Shown here one piece after another: positions 42,555 to 51,034 of a DNA stretch of 64,000 nt. This DNA comes from Flavobacterium humi. GTDB taxonomy: Bacteria; Bacteroidota; Bacteroidia; Flavobacteriales; Flavobacteriaceae. The notes below the pieces were generated by a model, which saw only the letters and a list, made by a program, of their open reading frames with translations, was not told the origin of the DNA and did no database searches. Position numbers and translations under genes: made by a program. Numbering within the stretch: the first letter of the stretch is position 1; every line of letters begins with the position of its first letter. The stretch covers positions 1 through 64,000 of the forward strand of contig NZ_SRLH01000003.1 in assembly GCF_004745595.1 (NCBI RefSeq), in the 5' to 3' direction.

Positions 42555-43550
42555 ATGAAAACAAATTTCAAAATGACAGGACTTTTATTCATCGGAATAA
42601 TGACAATGACAGCATGCAGCAGCGATGACAACGGAAACCAGGTTTCAGATATGCCACCTTCATCTCAAGAGTATAAAGCGTTAAGTGAAGAAGCATTGAA
42701 CAACCGTACCCAGCATTTTACCATGGTAGCCGAAAACGGAAGCGCGACTTTTACCTCTTCTAAAGGCGTAAAAATCACAATCAACGGAAACTGCCTTACC
42801 CTTAACGGGAATCCTGTAACGGGAAATGTGGACATCGCCTTTATTGAAGTTTTTGACAAAGGCAGCATGCTTGCAACCAACAAGCCAACTTCGGGAAGAA
42901 TGGGCAATGGCAATCTGGAATTGCTGATTTCCGGCGGGGAATTTTATGTCAATGCTACTAAAAACGGCCAGCAGCTGGCTACCACTTGCAATATCCTGTT
43001 GGAAGTCCCAACGAATTTAACCGGCGGAGCAGATTTGGGCATGCAACTTTTCAATGGTTTTATCGATGACAATGGAAACCTGGAGTGGAGGGCTAACAAT
43101 GCTAATCCGGCAGGCGGAGGTGGTGTAGATGTAGGCCAAGGCGGAACTGGCGGCGGCTCTAATTATTATGTAAGTTTCGGAAACTTCGGATGGACCAATG
43201 TAGATAAATTTTACAGCGATCCAAGGCCTAAAACTACCATTCTTGTAGATGCTCCCGAAGGATATGACTTTGACAACAGCGCCATTTACCTTTCTTACGA
43301 CGGAGAAGGCCAAAACGCCTTAGCAAAAATGGACACGTATACCGCAGCAGGTTTATTCAGCGAACATTATGGCCAGATTCCGATAGGATTAGCGTGCCAC
43401 ATCATTTTTGTCACAGAAGAAAACGGGCAATTCCGATATGGAATAAAAGGGGTTACTACCACAGCAAATGCCGTCTACTCCTTTACCCTGGCCGAAACAA
43501 CCCTTGGGACAGAAGCCCAGCTCGTGGCGGCCATCAATGCCATTCAATAA
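42555..43550 (+). CDS. Lipoprotein of unknown function, intact paralogue
   Basis: 331 residues with a lipoprotein signal (lipobox MTAC, then SSDDNGN). The mature part has a conserved block ending NPVTGNVDIAFIEVFDKGSM, a Gly-rich linker (about 190-205), and FGNFGWTNVDKFYSDPRP followed by HYGQIPIGLACHIIF. It is a tandem duplicate of the interrupted gene just upstream. The function is not known. A hairpin terminator follows. Confidence 0.8.
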   Translation: MKTNFKMTGLLFIGIMTMTACSSDDNGNQVSDMPPSSQEYKALSEEALNNRTQHFTMVAENGSATFTSSKGVKITINGNCLTLNGNPVTGNVDIAFIEVFDKGSMLATNKPTSGRMGNGNLELLISGGEFYVNATKNGQQLATTCNILLEVPTNLTGGADLGMQLFNGFIDDNGNLEWRANNANPAGGGGVDVGQGGTGGGSNYYVSFGNFGWTNVDKFYSDPRPKTTILVDAPEGYDFDNSAIYLSYDGEGQNALAKMDTYTAAGLFSEHYGQIPIGLACHIIFVTEENGQFRYGIKGVTTTANAVYSFTLAETTLGTEAQLVAAINAIQ

Positions 43551-43570
43551 TACAAAAATAAAAAACATAG

Positions 43571-43598
43571 GAAAGTGGTGACAAATTCGCCACTTTTC
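43571..43598 (+). terminator. Hairpin terminator after lipoprotein genes
   Basis: AAAGTGGTG pairs with CGCCACTTT (one G-U) around an ACAAATT loop, followed by TCTATATTTTTAT. The left arm overlaps a GGTGACAA sequence resembling the candidate ECF -35 box. Confidence 0.65.
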
Positions 43599-43642
43599 TA
43601 TATTTTTATAACACTAAACCAAACGTTAAAAACCAAAAGATC

Positions 43643-45592
43643 ATGAAAAAATTATACATACTTATTTTTTTCCTGTCGTCTTTTTTCTTGTTTTCGCAAA
43701 CGAAAGTCAAAGATACCATTACAAGAAGAGCAACAATTGGTTATGACAAAAACGGAAACCAGGTTTCTTTCAAACCCGAAACTCCTCCCCTTATCCAGAT
43801 CGCCGGTGCGCCCAAAGCCAATTATTCCTATTTATGGGAAATGGGCGACGGGAATTACAGCAAAGACCCAAATCCCAAGCACAAATACAAAAAACCCGGG
43901 GAATACAAGGTAAATTTGACCGTAACCAACAATTACGACAACGGGAAACCTCCGAAGACACGTCCGAAAACGGTTGCCATACAAGAAATAACCGACCCGG
44001 CTTATACTGAAATTGCTTCCCTGGCAGATTCTGTCGGATATAAGATATTCAACAACCGGGAACCTATCCCTGAAGAAGAAATGGTCGTTGTGGTTAGTTA
44101 TAAGAACAGCCTGAATTATGTGGCAAACGGAAAACTATACCTTTTTTATAATGACAGGGAATTTAAAAATGATAATTTCGAACTGCTGGACTACAGGACC
44201 CATTTTAACGAACGCAAAGTAACGGAAGATGGTTTTGCCTGTGCCGACGAACTCAACAATACAAACCGGTTCATAGCCGCGGCTTCAAACGAAGCCTATT
44301 ATAAAAACACTTCTTTCAGGGAAGATGAAAACCTGGAAATGACACTTTTGGAATGTAAATCAGCATTTAGGGACGTACACATCCTGGAGTTTGACAATAT
44401 GGATCCCAGCGAAACCCGGAATGCCTTTTTTACCTTCAAGACCACCCCTGAAATGATCAAGGATACCAGTGCCACTGTAAAAATGCGCGGCGTGTATGTC
44501 CCGGACAGGAATTATAAAAACCACAAAAAGAAAACCCTCGAGATGGAAATCGTGACCTCACATGATCCCAATAAAATGTCGAGCAACGGCCTTTTTATGA
44601 ATTACAGGCTGGTGAGGCTCAAAAAACTGAATTTCAAAATCCGTTTTCAAAACAATGGCGAAGGCCCGGCAAGGACCATCCGTTTGGAATCGGACATTCC
44701 GGATATGTTCGATAAAAAAACACTCCAGATTGTAGATTCTTACCCAAAATGCCCCATTTGCCCTAAAGGCGAAGAAGTTACCTACAGCTGCCTCGACACG
44801 ATCATCAAACAGAAGCAGATTCATTTTACCTTCAAGAACATTTACCTTCCCGGCAGCAACCAAAAAAACGTTACCGAAAAAGACAGTACCAAAGGATTCG
44901 TAAAATACACCCTGAAACTGGCCAAGGATTTCCATAAACAAACCACTAGGAGCAGAACATCCATCTTTTTTGACAAAAACGAACCGGTCATTACCAATTA
45001 TGCCGTGACACGATTTAAACCGGGGATTAGCATAGGAGCCAAAACAGGTTACAATCTTTTTCCGGCGCTGGAAAATTCCAGGAGTTATTTTGCTGCCGTA
45101 ACCGTTTCCCCTTTCAAATCCTACCGCTGGTATTGGCAGGCCGAGTGGCAAAACAGTTTGCACAAATATGATTCCAAAACCATTACCCATGATGAAATTG
45201 TAACCGGTACCAATGGCGTACAACAACTGCGCCGCACCATAACAAAATCTTCCTTTGACAATGTTACGATGGAAATCCCGCTTTTGGTGCGGTATAACAT
45301 CAATAATTATGTCGGCATAGGCGGCGGTGTTTTGGCCGGGATAAATATTTCCCAAAAACAGGACTTGTCCACTAAACTACAGCTTTTTGAAGGTCCCAAC
45401 CCTAATTTCCTCCTGAAGGAAAGCAGTAGGGAAGAAAACTTCGAGGAATCTCTTTCTCAATTCCGTTCCGGGATGTTGCTCGACCTTACGGGCGGGTTTT
45501 CCCGAATTGGGCCAAGTGTGGGCGTGCGCTATATCCTGCCGTTCAAGAAGGATTTTAATTACTGGCAATTTTATGCGATTTGGAAATTTTAA
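43643..45592 (+). CDS. PKD domain / DUF7619-like / outer membrane beta-barrel fusion
   Basis: 649 residues with signal peptide (MKKLYILIFFLSSFFLFSQ). Residues about 48-111 are a PKD domain (YSYLWEMGDGNYSKDPNPKH). About 305-435 resembles the DUF7619 domain of exported Bacteroidota proteins (SHDPNKMSSNG, FKIRFQNNGEGPARTIRLES, FTFKNIYLPGSNQ). From about 460 to the end is a beta-barrel pattern (GISIGAKTGYNLFPALE, YVGIGGGVLAGINIS, terminal FYAIWKF). So an exposed PKD part is likely attached to an outer membrane barrel. First gene of the protease operon, 17 bases before the metalloprotease. Confidence 0.8.
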   Translation: MKKLYILIFFLSSFFLFSQTKVKDTITRRATIGYDKNGNQVSFKPETPPLIQIAGAPKANYSYLWEMGDGNYSKDPNPKHKYKKPGEYKVNLTVTNNYDNGKPPKTRPKTVAIQEITDPAYTEIASLADSVGYKIFNNREPIPEEEMVVVVSYKNSLNYVANGKLYLFYNDREFKNDNFELLDYRTHFNERKVTEDGFACADELNNTNRFIAAASNEAYYKNTSFREDENLEMTLLECKSAFRDVHILEFDNMDPSETRNAFFTFKTTPEMIKDTSATVKMRGVYVPDRNYKNHKKKTLEMEIVTSHDPNKMSSNGLFMNYRLVRLKKLNFKIRFQNNGEGPARTIRLESDIPDMFDKKTLQIVDSYPKCPICPKGEEVTYSCLDTIIKQKQIHFTFKNIYLPGSNQKNVTEKDSTKGFVKYTLKLAKDFHKQTTRSRTSIFFDKNEPVITNYAVTRFKPGISIGAKTGYNLFPALENSRSYFAAVTVSPFKSYRWYWQAEWQNSLHKYDSKTITHDEIVTGTNGVQQLRRTITKSSFDNVTMEIPLLVRYNINNYVGIGGGVLAGINISQKQDLSTKLQLFEGPNPNFLLKESSREENFEESLSQFRSGMLLDLTGGFSRIGPSVGVRYILPFKKDFNYWQFYAIWKF

Positions 45593-45609
45593 ACTAATAC
45601 TATCGGTGT

Positions 45610-47895
45610 ATGAAAAAAAGACACTTCTTTTTCCTATTGGTGTTTATTGGTGCTCTTGTAAATGCAAAAGCACAGAACAGGCTTTCCTTCTCTTCTGCAG
45701 AGAGGTCTGTTCCGGGATTATCGGATCATTTCAAAAACTATAAAGTCCTAACGATACACGACCAGCTGCGAAAGATTGGCTCCGGAGAACAAATCAGTAT
45801 CGATTATGGCCAAAGTTACACTTTCACCCTCGAAGAAAACAAACTCCTTTCAGACAACCATATCCTATCCATACAAAATGAACGGGGCATCGAACGAAAA
45901 AAAATAACCGAAACCGGGTTTGACGGGAAATATTTCAGGAATAAAGGCATCTCCGAAAACAACCAGTTTGTCTTTTCCATTTTTGAAAATTCCTATACAA
46001 TATATATCAAAAACCCAGTTGGGGAATTTTACATTGAGCCGTTACGGAAATACGATCCTGCAGCAAACAGCAGCACTTACCTTTTTTATGAAGCGAAAAA
46101 TGCCATTACCCCAGATGATTTGGGTTGCGGCTTTACAACACCTAATCCGCAAACGAAAGAAAAACCTTGGCCCGAGACCTCCAGGATTGGCGGTTGCAAA
46201 ACCGTTGAACTTGCTTTTTCCGTAGATTACACCATGTACAGCACTTATGCTTCCATCAACGATGCCATAAACCGGACTTTGGAAGTCCTGAATCTTACAC
46301 AGGCCAATTATACCATTCTCAATGGTGTGTCTGACGATGTGCAGTTTAAGGTTAACGAGCATTTTATCGTCACTTGCCCGACCTGCAATTATTGGCCCCC
46401 AACCCTTGAAATTTATGACAATTACAATAGTTTCGGAACCAATGCGTACCGGATGTTCATCAATCACTATGACATGAAAATACACTGGCAGAACCAGGGA
46501 GGCAGCGGGACCACGGTTGGCCTTGGTGCTTATTCCATTTGCAGCACTTCAAGCAGTGCCAACGGTGCCGGCATAGCTGTTGTAAAGAATTATGTATCGA
46601 ATACCAATTTGATCCGATGCATATTATCGCACGAAATAGGCCATAATTTCGGCTGCGTGCACACTTCGGGTTTTATCATGAATGCTACTGTCAGCGGAAG
46701 CAATACCTGGGCGCCGGAATCGATAGTGAGCATCAATGCATCGCTGGCAAGTTCGATTTGTTTTGAAGCCTGCAACACAACAGCCTGCGACAATAAAAAA
46801 GCAGCCGATATAGTTGTAACTCCTGATATCGTCAATGACAAGATAGACGTGAGCTGGCTTGCCGAACCCGGAATAGATTTCAAAACACGGCTTTACAATT
46901 ATAGTACAAACAGCTGGTCGCCTTACAGTACATTTAGTTATCCGGCCAATACCATTTCCTATCCTTTTACGCAGGTTCATTGTTCGGATAAATACCGGGT
47001 CGAAATCACTCCGGTCTGTTCCGGGATAAACGGGATTTCAGAGCAAACCGTTTTCGAAATCAATAAAAATGTGACTGCCCCGGCTTTGGTTTTCAATTCA
47101 ACCGCACAAAACCAACCGATTTGCGGAGGAAGATCCGTCACATTTAGCGTAACGGCTATAGACGGCGGGACATCTCCTTCCTACCAATGGAAAATAAACG
47201 GATTGCCCGTAGGGACGAATGCGGCGGTTTTTACCACTTCCGCTTTAAGCGACAATGATGTTTTAAGTTGTGAACTCACCAGTAATGCCGCTTGTGTTGC
47301 TTCTCCTTATGCTTCTGTTTCGGCTGTACTGGCGGTTTCGGTGCCAACTGTTTTATCCATTTCCGTTTCGGCCTCCAATACTACAATCTGTGCAGGTGAC
47401 AGCATTACCCTGACTGCAACGGGAACAAACATACAAAGCGCTTTCCCGTATTACCAATGGTCTTTGAACGGCCATCCGATACAAGGAGGGAATACTGGCG
47501 CTTCAGGGCCTGTGCTAACCGTAATCCCGGCGAATAACGGCGATGTTTATTCCTGTACTTTATATGATGGTGAAGGCTGCCATACTTCTTCTTCCGGAGC
47601 TTTGAGCAATACAACAACGATTACCATCCTGACGCCTTGCACGCTTTCTACGAATGAATATCAAATTTCCGGGTTGAGCTATTTCCCTAATCCGGTGAAG
47701 GACCGCTTAAGCCTGAGTGCAAAAGAAACTATTTCATCAGTTGCCCTATATTCTGTTTTAGGACAGTGTATACTATCGGAAAAAACAAATTCGGACAAAG
47801 TGCTGCTTGATGTATCGCATCTTCCCGGAGCGGTTTATTTTGTTAGCTTACAATCCGGGAACGCATCGGAAACCATAAAAATCATTAAAGAATAA
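45610..47895 (+). CDS. T9SS-sorted metzincin zinc protease with Ig-like repeats
   Basis: 761 residues. Signal peptide MKKRHFFFLLVFIGALVNAK; a propeptide-like region to about 190; catalytic zinc motif HEIGHNFGCVH (341-351, HExxHxxGxxH) followed by a Met-turn GFIMNA only six residues later. Then fibronectin/Ig-like repeats (about 395-680; Cys pairs in QPICGGRSVTF and TICAGDSITL) and a T9SS type A sorting domain from about 690 (LSYFPNPVKDRLSLS ... IKIIKE). It should be secreted to the cell surface or medium. Located between the PKD-barrel and CHAT genes. Confidence 0.92.
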   Translation: MKKRHFFFLLVFIGALVNAKAQNRLSFSSAERSVPGLSDHFKNYKVLTIHDQLRKIGSGEQISIDYGQSYTFTLEENKLLSDNHILSIQNERGIERKKITETGFDGKYFRNKGISENNQFVFSIFENSYTIYIKNPVGEFYIEPLRKYDPAANSSTYLFYEAKNAITPDDLGCGFTTPNPQTKEKPWPETSRIGGCKTVELAFSVDYTMYSTYASINDAINRTLEVLNLTQANYTILNGVSDDVQFKVNEHFIVTCPTCNYWPPTLEIYDNYNSFGTNAYRMFINHYDMKIHWQNQGGSGTTVGLGAYSICSTSSSANGAGIAVVKNYVSNTNLIRCILSHEIGHNFGCVHTSGFIMNATVSGSNTWAPESIVSINASLASSICFEACNTTACDNKKAADIVVTPDIVNDKIDVSWLAEPGIDFKTRLYNYSTNSWSPYSTFSYPANTISYPFTQVHCSDKYRVEITPVCSGINGISEQTVFEINKNVTAPALVFNSTAQNQPICGGRSVTFSVTAIDGGTSPSYQWKINGLPVGTNAAVFTTSALSDNDVLSCELTSNAACVASPYASVSAVLAVSVPTVLSISVSASNTTICAGDSITLTATGTNIQSAFPYYQWSLNGHPIQGGNTGASGPVLTVIPANNGDVYSCTLYDGEGCHTSSSGALSNTTTITILTPCTLSTNEYQISGLSYFPNPVKDRLSLSAKETISSVALYSVLGQCILSEKTNSDKVLLDVSHLPGAVYFVSLQSGNASETIKIIKE

Positions 47896-47977
47896 CATAT
47901 TGGCAAAAGGCGGGAAAAAAAAGCGGTTCGATGCAAAGATTGCAAAATCTTTAGCGGCCATGGTTTTTTGGGAACAA

Positions 47978-50584
47978 ATGTCCCGAAAGCTGTTATGGCT
48001 CTTTTTGTGTGCCGCCCCAATGGTTTTTGGGCAAAACCCATCAGGGATGGAAGGCAAAATCTACAATGCTGTGGATGTTTTCGTGGCCGGTCCAAATCCG
48101 GAAAGCCTGCGTCGGTTATCCGAAGCCGAAAAAGCATTCCACCCCAAAACAAAACCCGAAATCCTGGCTTTCGTTATTTTAAAATGCAACAAAGCCTATT
48201 TTGAAAATCAGTTCGGACAGGCAACCGAAGCCATAACCAGTTATGAAAGCGCCTGGCATTTGTTCCAAAAAAACAAGCTCAAAGGGTACGACATTACCGA
48301 ATATTGCCTCAAACCTTTGGGGAATCTTTACACGGTCATTGGCGATTATGACAATGCGGAAAATACGATAAAGCAATATTTTTTCATAGCGAACCTAGAA
48401 AAAGACCAACCGCAGAAATGGGCCGCCATTTTGAATTTATCAAATGTGTACCAAAGTTCCGGGAAAAACGACCTGGCCATAACACTGCTCGAAAAAACCA
48501 TTCAAACCGAAAAACTCACCGTTGTCCAAAAAGGGATCTTATTAAATAACCTTGGCGCAAATTATATGATTTCAGGCCATTCCGGTCAAGCCAAAGTTAC
48601 GCTGCAAACTTGCATCAGCCTGTTAAAAGACAATAAAACCGAAGCCGGGACTGTTTCAAATGCCAGCAGGAACCTGGCGTTCCTATATAGCCGGGAGCGG
48701 GATTTCAGCAAGGCCGGTTTGTATTTCGAAATGTCCAAAAAAGGATTTTTGGAAAGCAAAAACCCGGAACCCAGAATTACCGCACGTTTCTATTATGACG
48801 AAGCGCAGCTCCTTTTCGAACAGGGAAAATATGCGAAAGCGGGCCAATCTATTACTGCGGTTTTCAAAACGCTGATCCCGGGATATGCCGCACGGAAGAA
48901 ATTACTTCCCAACCAAAACGACCTATACACTGAAACCGTCCTGATGGATGCTTTGGACTTGCAGGGCGAATTGTTTTCTGTACAGGGGCAACCGGAACAA
49001 GCGCTGGCCTGTTATACGCTTTCCTTTCATATCGAAGCCTTGTTCCAATCTTTACTGGTATATGAAAACTCAAAAATCATTGCACAAATCAGGAAACGGA
49101 ACCGGACCGAAAAATGCCTTTCCCTCTATTATTTGTTATACCAAAAAGAAAAGAAAATTGTCTATATCGAAAAGGCTTTTCAATTGCAGGAACAAACCAA
49201 ATCCAGCGTGCTCAAAGAAGCAGTCTCTGCCAGCCGGGTGATTTCCAAAGAAGAAAAACAGCTTGCCGAACAACTTCAAAATTGTTCCAACAGTATCCTG
49301 AAAGAACAGCAGAAACTGGAACTGGCTGATATTTCAAAAATAAACCAAGCCATAAAAAAACAGAACGAGCTGATGCTTTTGCTCAAATCAAAACAGGTAA
49401 AAAACAACAATCCCTTCCATAAGGACATTGAGTTTCCGGCGTTATTCGAGAAATTAAAGGATGAAAATGCCCAAATGATGGCCTTTTTCTGGGGAACGAA
49501 AAACCTCTATTCTTTTACATTGGAAAATGGCAATATCAATTGGAGTCAAATGAACCTGGAAAATGGCCTGCGGTCGAGAGTACATCTTTTTTTGTCTTAT
49601 TTCAATGATTCGAACGCGATTTTAAATGATCCCAAAGGATTTAACCGCTTGTCGAATAGCCTTTATGCCAGCTTTCGGTTTCCACCCAAGGGCAAGAACA
49701 GGAACCTTATTCTCATTCCTGACGGTATTTTGAGCTTCCTGCCTTTTGAAACGTTGATAACCAGGCAAAGTACAGGCCATGATTTTTCGCGGTGGCATTA
49801 CCTTTTGGATGATTTTACGGTTTCTTATAACAATTCCGTTTCGTTTTATTTGAATTCCAGGCCTTTTGCCAATACCGAAGAAAGTGTTTTGGGTGTTTTC
49901 CCTGTTTTTGAAAATTCAGCGGCGGAACTTCCTTTTTCTAAAGCGGAAATGCGGGATGTAAAAAAACGCTTCAAAGGCCGTTACCTGGAAAAAAGCCAAG
50001 CAACATTTGCCAATTTTAAAGCCAATGCCGCTCATTATTCTATGCTGCATCTTTCCACCCACGCTGCTGCTGGAGATATTTTCACACCGGCCAGCATCCG
50101 GTTTTATGACCAGGAAATCTTATATTCGGAATTGTACCACCTGGACATCCATCCGGATTTAGTGGTCCTGAGTGCCTGCGAAACGGGCATCGGCAAACTA
50201 TACAAAGCGGAAGGTGCCATGAGCGTGGCCAGGGGTTTCCAATTTGGAGGCGCACGGAATTTACTGTTTTCCTTATGGAAGGTAAATGATTATTCGACCG
50301 CTGTGTTTATGGATTATTTTTATCGGAATGTAGAAAAACACCATTCCTATCCTGAAGCCAATCATAAGGCAAAATCAGATTACCTGCAGGATCCTTCCAT
50401 TTCAAACGCAAAAAAATCGCCTTATTATTGGGGCGCCATGGTTTATTATGGTACTTTAGAACCTAAAACCTCAAACCATTATTTTAGGTATGCCGGTTTG
50501 GCCGTACTAATCGGTTTAGCGTTATTTTTACTGTTCAAAAAAATAAAACATGGAAGAATTAGAAAAAGTCCTCAAAAAACATAA
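47978..50584 (+). CDS. TPR-CHAT caspase-like protease, membrane anchored
   Basis: 868 residues from ATG 47978, preferred to an in-frame TTG at 47900 since it gives a signal peptide (MSRKLLWLFLCAAPMVFGQ). About residues 30-430 are TPR repeats (NLGNLYTVIGDYDNAENTIK-type helices). The CHAT domain is about 550-820, with the catalytic His695 in LHLSTHAAAGD and Cys734 in VVLSACETGIG, then EGAMSVARGFQFGGARN. One membrane helix near 836-853, then a basic tail, so the protease should face the periplasm. CHAT proteases are caspase-clan (C25/CD) peptidases activated through partner domains such as TPR. Overlaps the next gene by 35 bases. Confidence 0.92.
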   Translation: MSRKLLWLFLCAAPMVFGQNPSGMEGKIYNAVDVFVAGPNPESLRRLSEAEKAFHPKTKPEILAFVILKCNKAYFENQFGQATEAITSYESAWHLFQKNKLKGYDITEYCLKPLGNLYTVIGDYDNAENTIKQYFFIANLEKDQPQKWAAILNLSNVYQSSGKNDLAITLLEKTIQTEKLTVVQKGILLNNLGANYMISGHSGQAKVTLQTCISLLKDNKTEAGTVSNASRNLAFLYSRERDFSKAGLYFEMSKKGFLESKNPEPRITARFYYDEAQLLFEQGKYAKAGQSITAVFKTLIPGYAARKKLLPNQNDLYTETVLMDALDLQGELFSVQGQPEQALACYTLSFHIEALFQSLLVYENSKIIAQIRKRNRTEKCLSLYYLLYQKEKKIVYIEKAFQLQEQTKSSVLKEAVSASRVISKEEKQLAEQLQNCSNSILKEQQKLELADISKINQAIKKQNELMLLLKSKQVKNNNPFHKDIEFPALFEKLKDENAQMMAFFWGTKNLYSFTLENGNINWSQMNLENGLRSRVHLFLSYFNDSNAILNDPKGFNRLSNSLYASFRFPPKGKNRNLILIPDGILSFLPFETLITRQSTGHDFSRWHYLLDDFTVSYNNSVSFYLNSRPFANTEESVLGVFPVFENSAAELPFSKAEMRDVKKRFKGRYLEKSQATFANFKANAAHYSMLHLSTHAAAGDIFTPASIRFYDQEILYSELYHLDIHPDLVVLSACETGIGKLYKAEGAMSVARGFQFGGARNLLFSLWKVNDYSTAVFMDYFYRNVEKHHSYPEANHKAKSDYLQDPSISNAKKSPYYWGAMVYYGTLEPKTSNHYFRYAGLAVLIGLALFLLFKKIKHGRIRKSPQKT

Positions 50585-50987
50585 ATACAAAAAAATAAAA
50601 TTCAAGGTTCTAAAAACCCAGCATTTGCTGATCAAAGCAAAAATCAATGGTATAAAAGGCGATTTCATACTGGATACCGGAGCCAGCAACAGCTGTATCG
50701 GTTTCGAAAGCGTCGATTATTTCAACCTACAGACTTCAGCCTCAAAAACCAAAGCCGCCGGTGCCGGAGCTATTGGCATGAGGACATTGGTCTCCAAAGA
50801 AAATACCGTGAAAATCGGCCGGTGGAAACATACTGATATTACCTTGGTTATTTTTGACCTGTCCCATGTAAACCAGGCACTGAAGGAATTCAAAACAAAA
50901 CCGATCCATGGCATTATTGGCGCGGATGTCCTGCAAAACGGAAAATCAATCATCGATTATTACAACCACTGCTTTTACCTAAAATAA
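50550..50987 (+). CDS. Retropepsin-like aspartic protease
   Basis: 145 residues. Catalytic DTG at 42-44 (GDFILDTGASNSCIG) and the hydrophobic-hydrophobic-Gly block IIGADVL near residue 125, both typical of clan AA peptidases. No signal peptide or membrane helix, so probably cytoplasmic, active as a dimer by family. The start lies inside the end of the CHAT gene in another frame, suggesting coupled translation. Last gene of the protease operon. Confidence 0.88.
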   Translation: MEELEKVLKKHKYKKIKFKVLKTQHLLIKAKINGIKGDFILDTGASNSCIGFESVDYFNLQTSASKTKAAGAGAIGMRTLVSKENTVKIGRWKHTDITLVIFDLSHVNQALKEFKTKPIHGIIGADVLQNGKSIIDYYNHCFYLK

Positions 50988-51016
50988 AAAACGCCCTGGT
51001 TTCCCAAGGCGTTTTT
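50987..51016. terminator. Bidirectional terminator between protease genes and M16 genes
   Basis: AAAAACGCC/GGCGTTTTT stem with T-runs on both strands, between convergent genes. It can end both the + strand protease operon and the - strand M16 operon. Confidence 0.85.
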
Positions 51017-51034
51017 GTTTAGTATGTTTTCCGA

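Noticed and set aside
44558..45355. Open frame of 265 codons on the - strand inside the PKD-barrel gene
   Set aside because: Opposite to a well-supported secreted protein; no family resemblance and no promoter.
47900..47978. TTG start for the CHAT protein
   Set aside because: The extra 26 residues are basic and not a signal peptide; the ATG at 47978 gives one.
46629..50987. CRISPR-linked Craspase-type system because of the TPR-CHAT protein
   Set aside because: No CRISPR repeats, Cas7-11 or Csx30-like gene is present; the CHAT protein has a signal peptide and a membrane helix, so it acts in the envelope.
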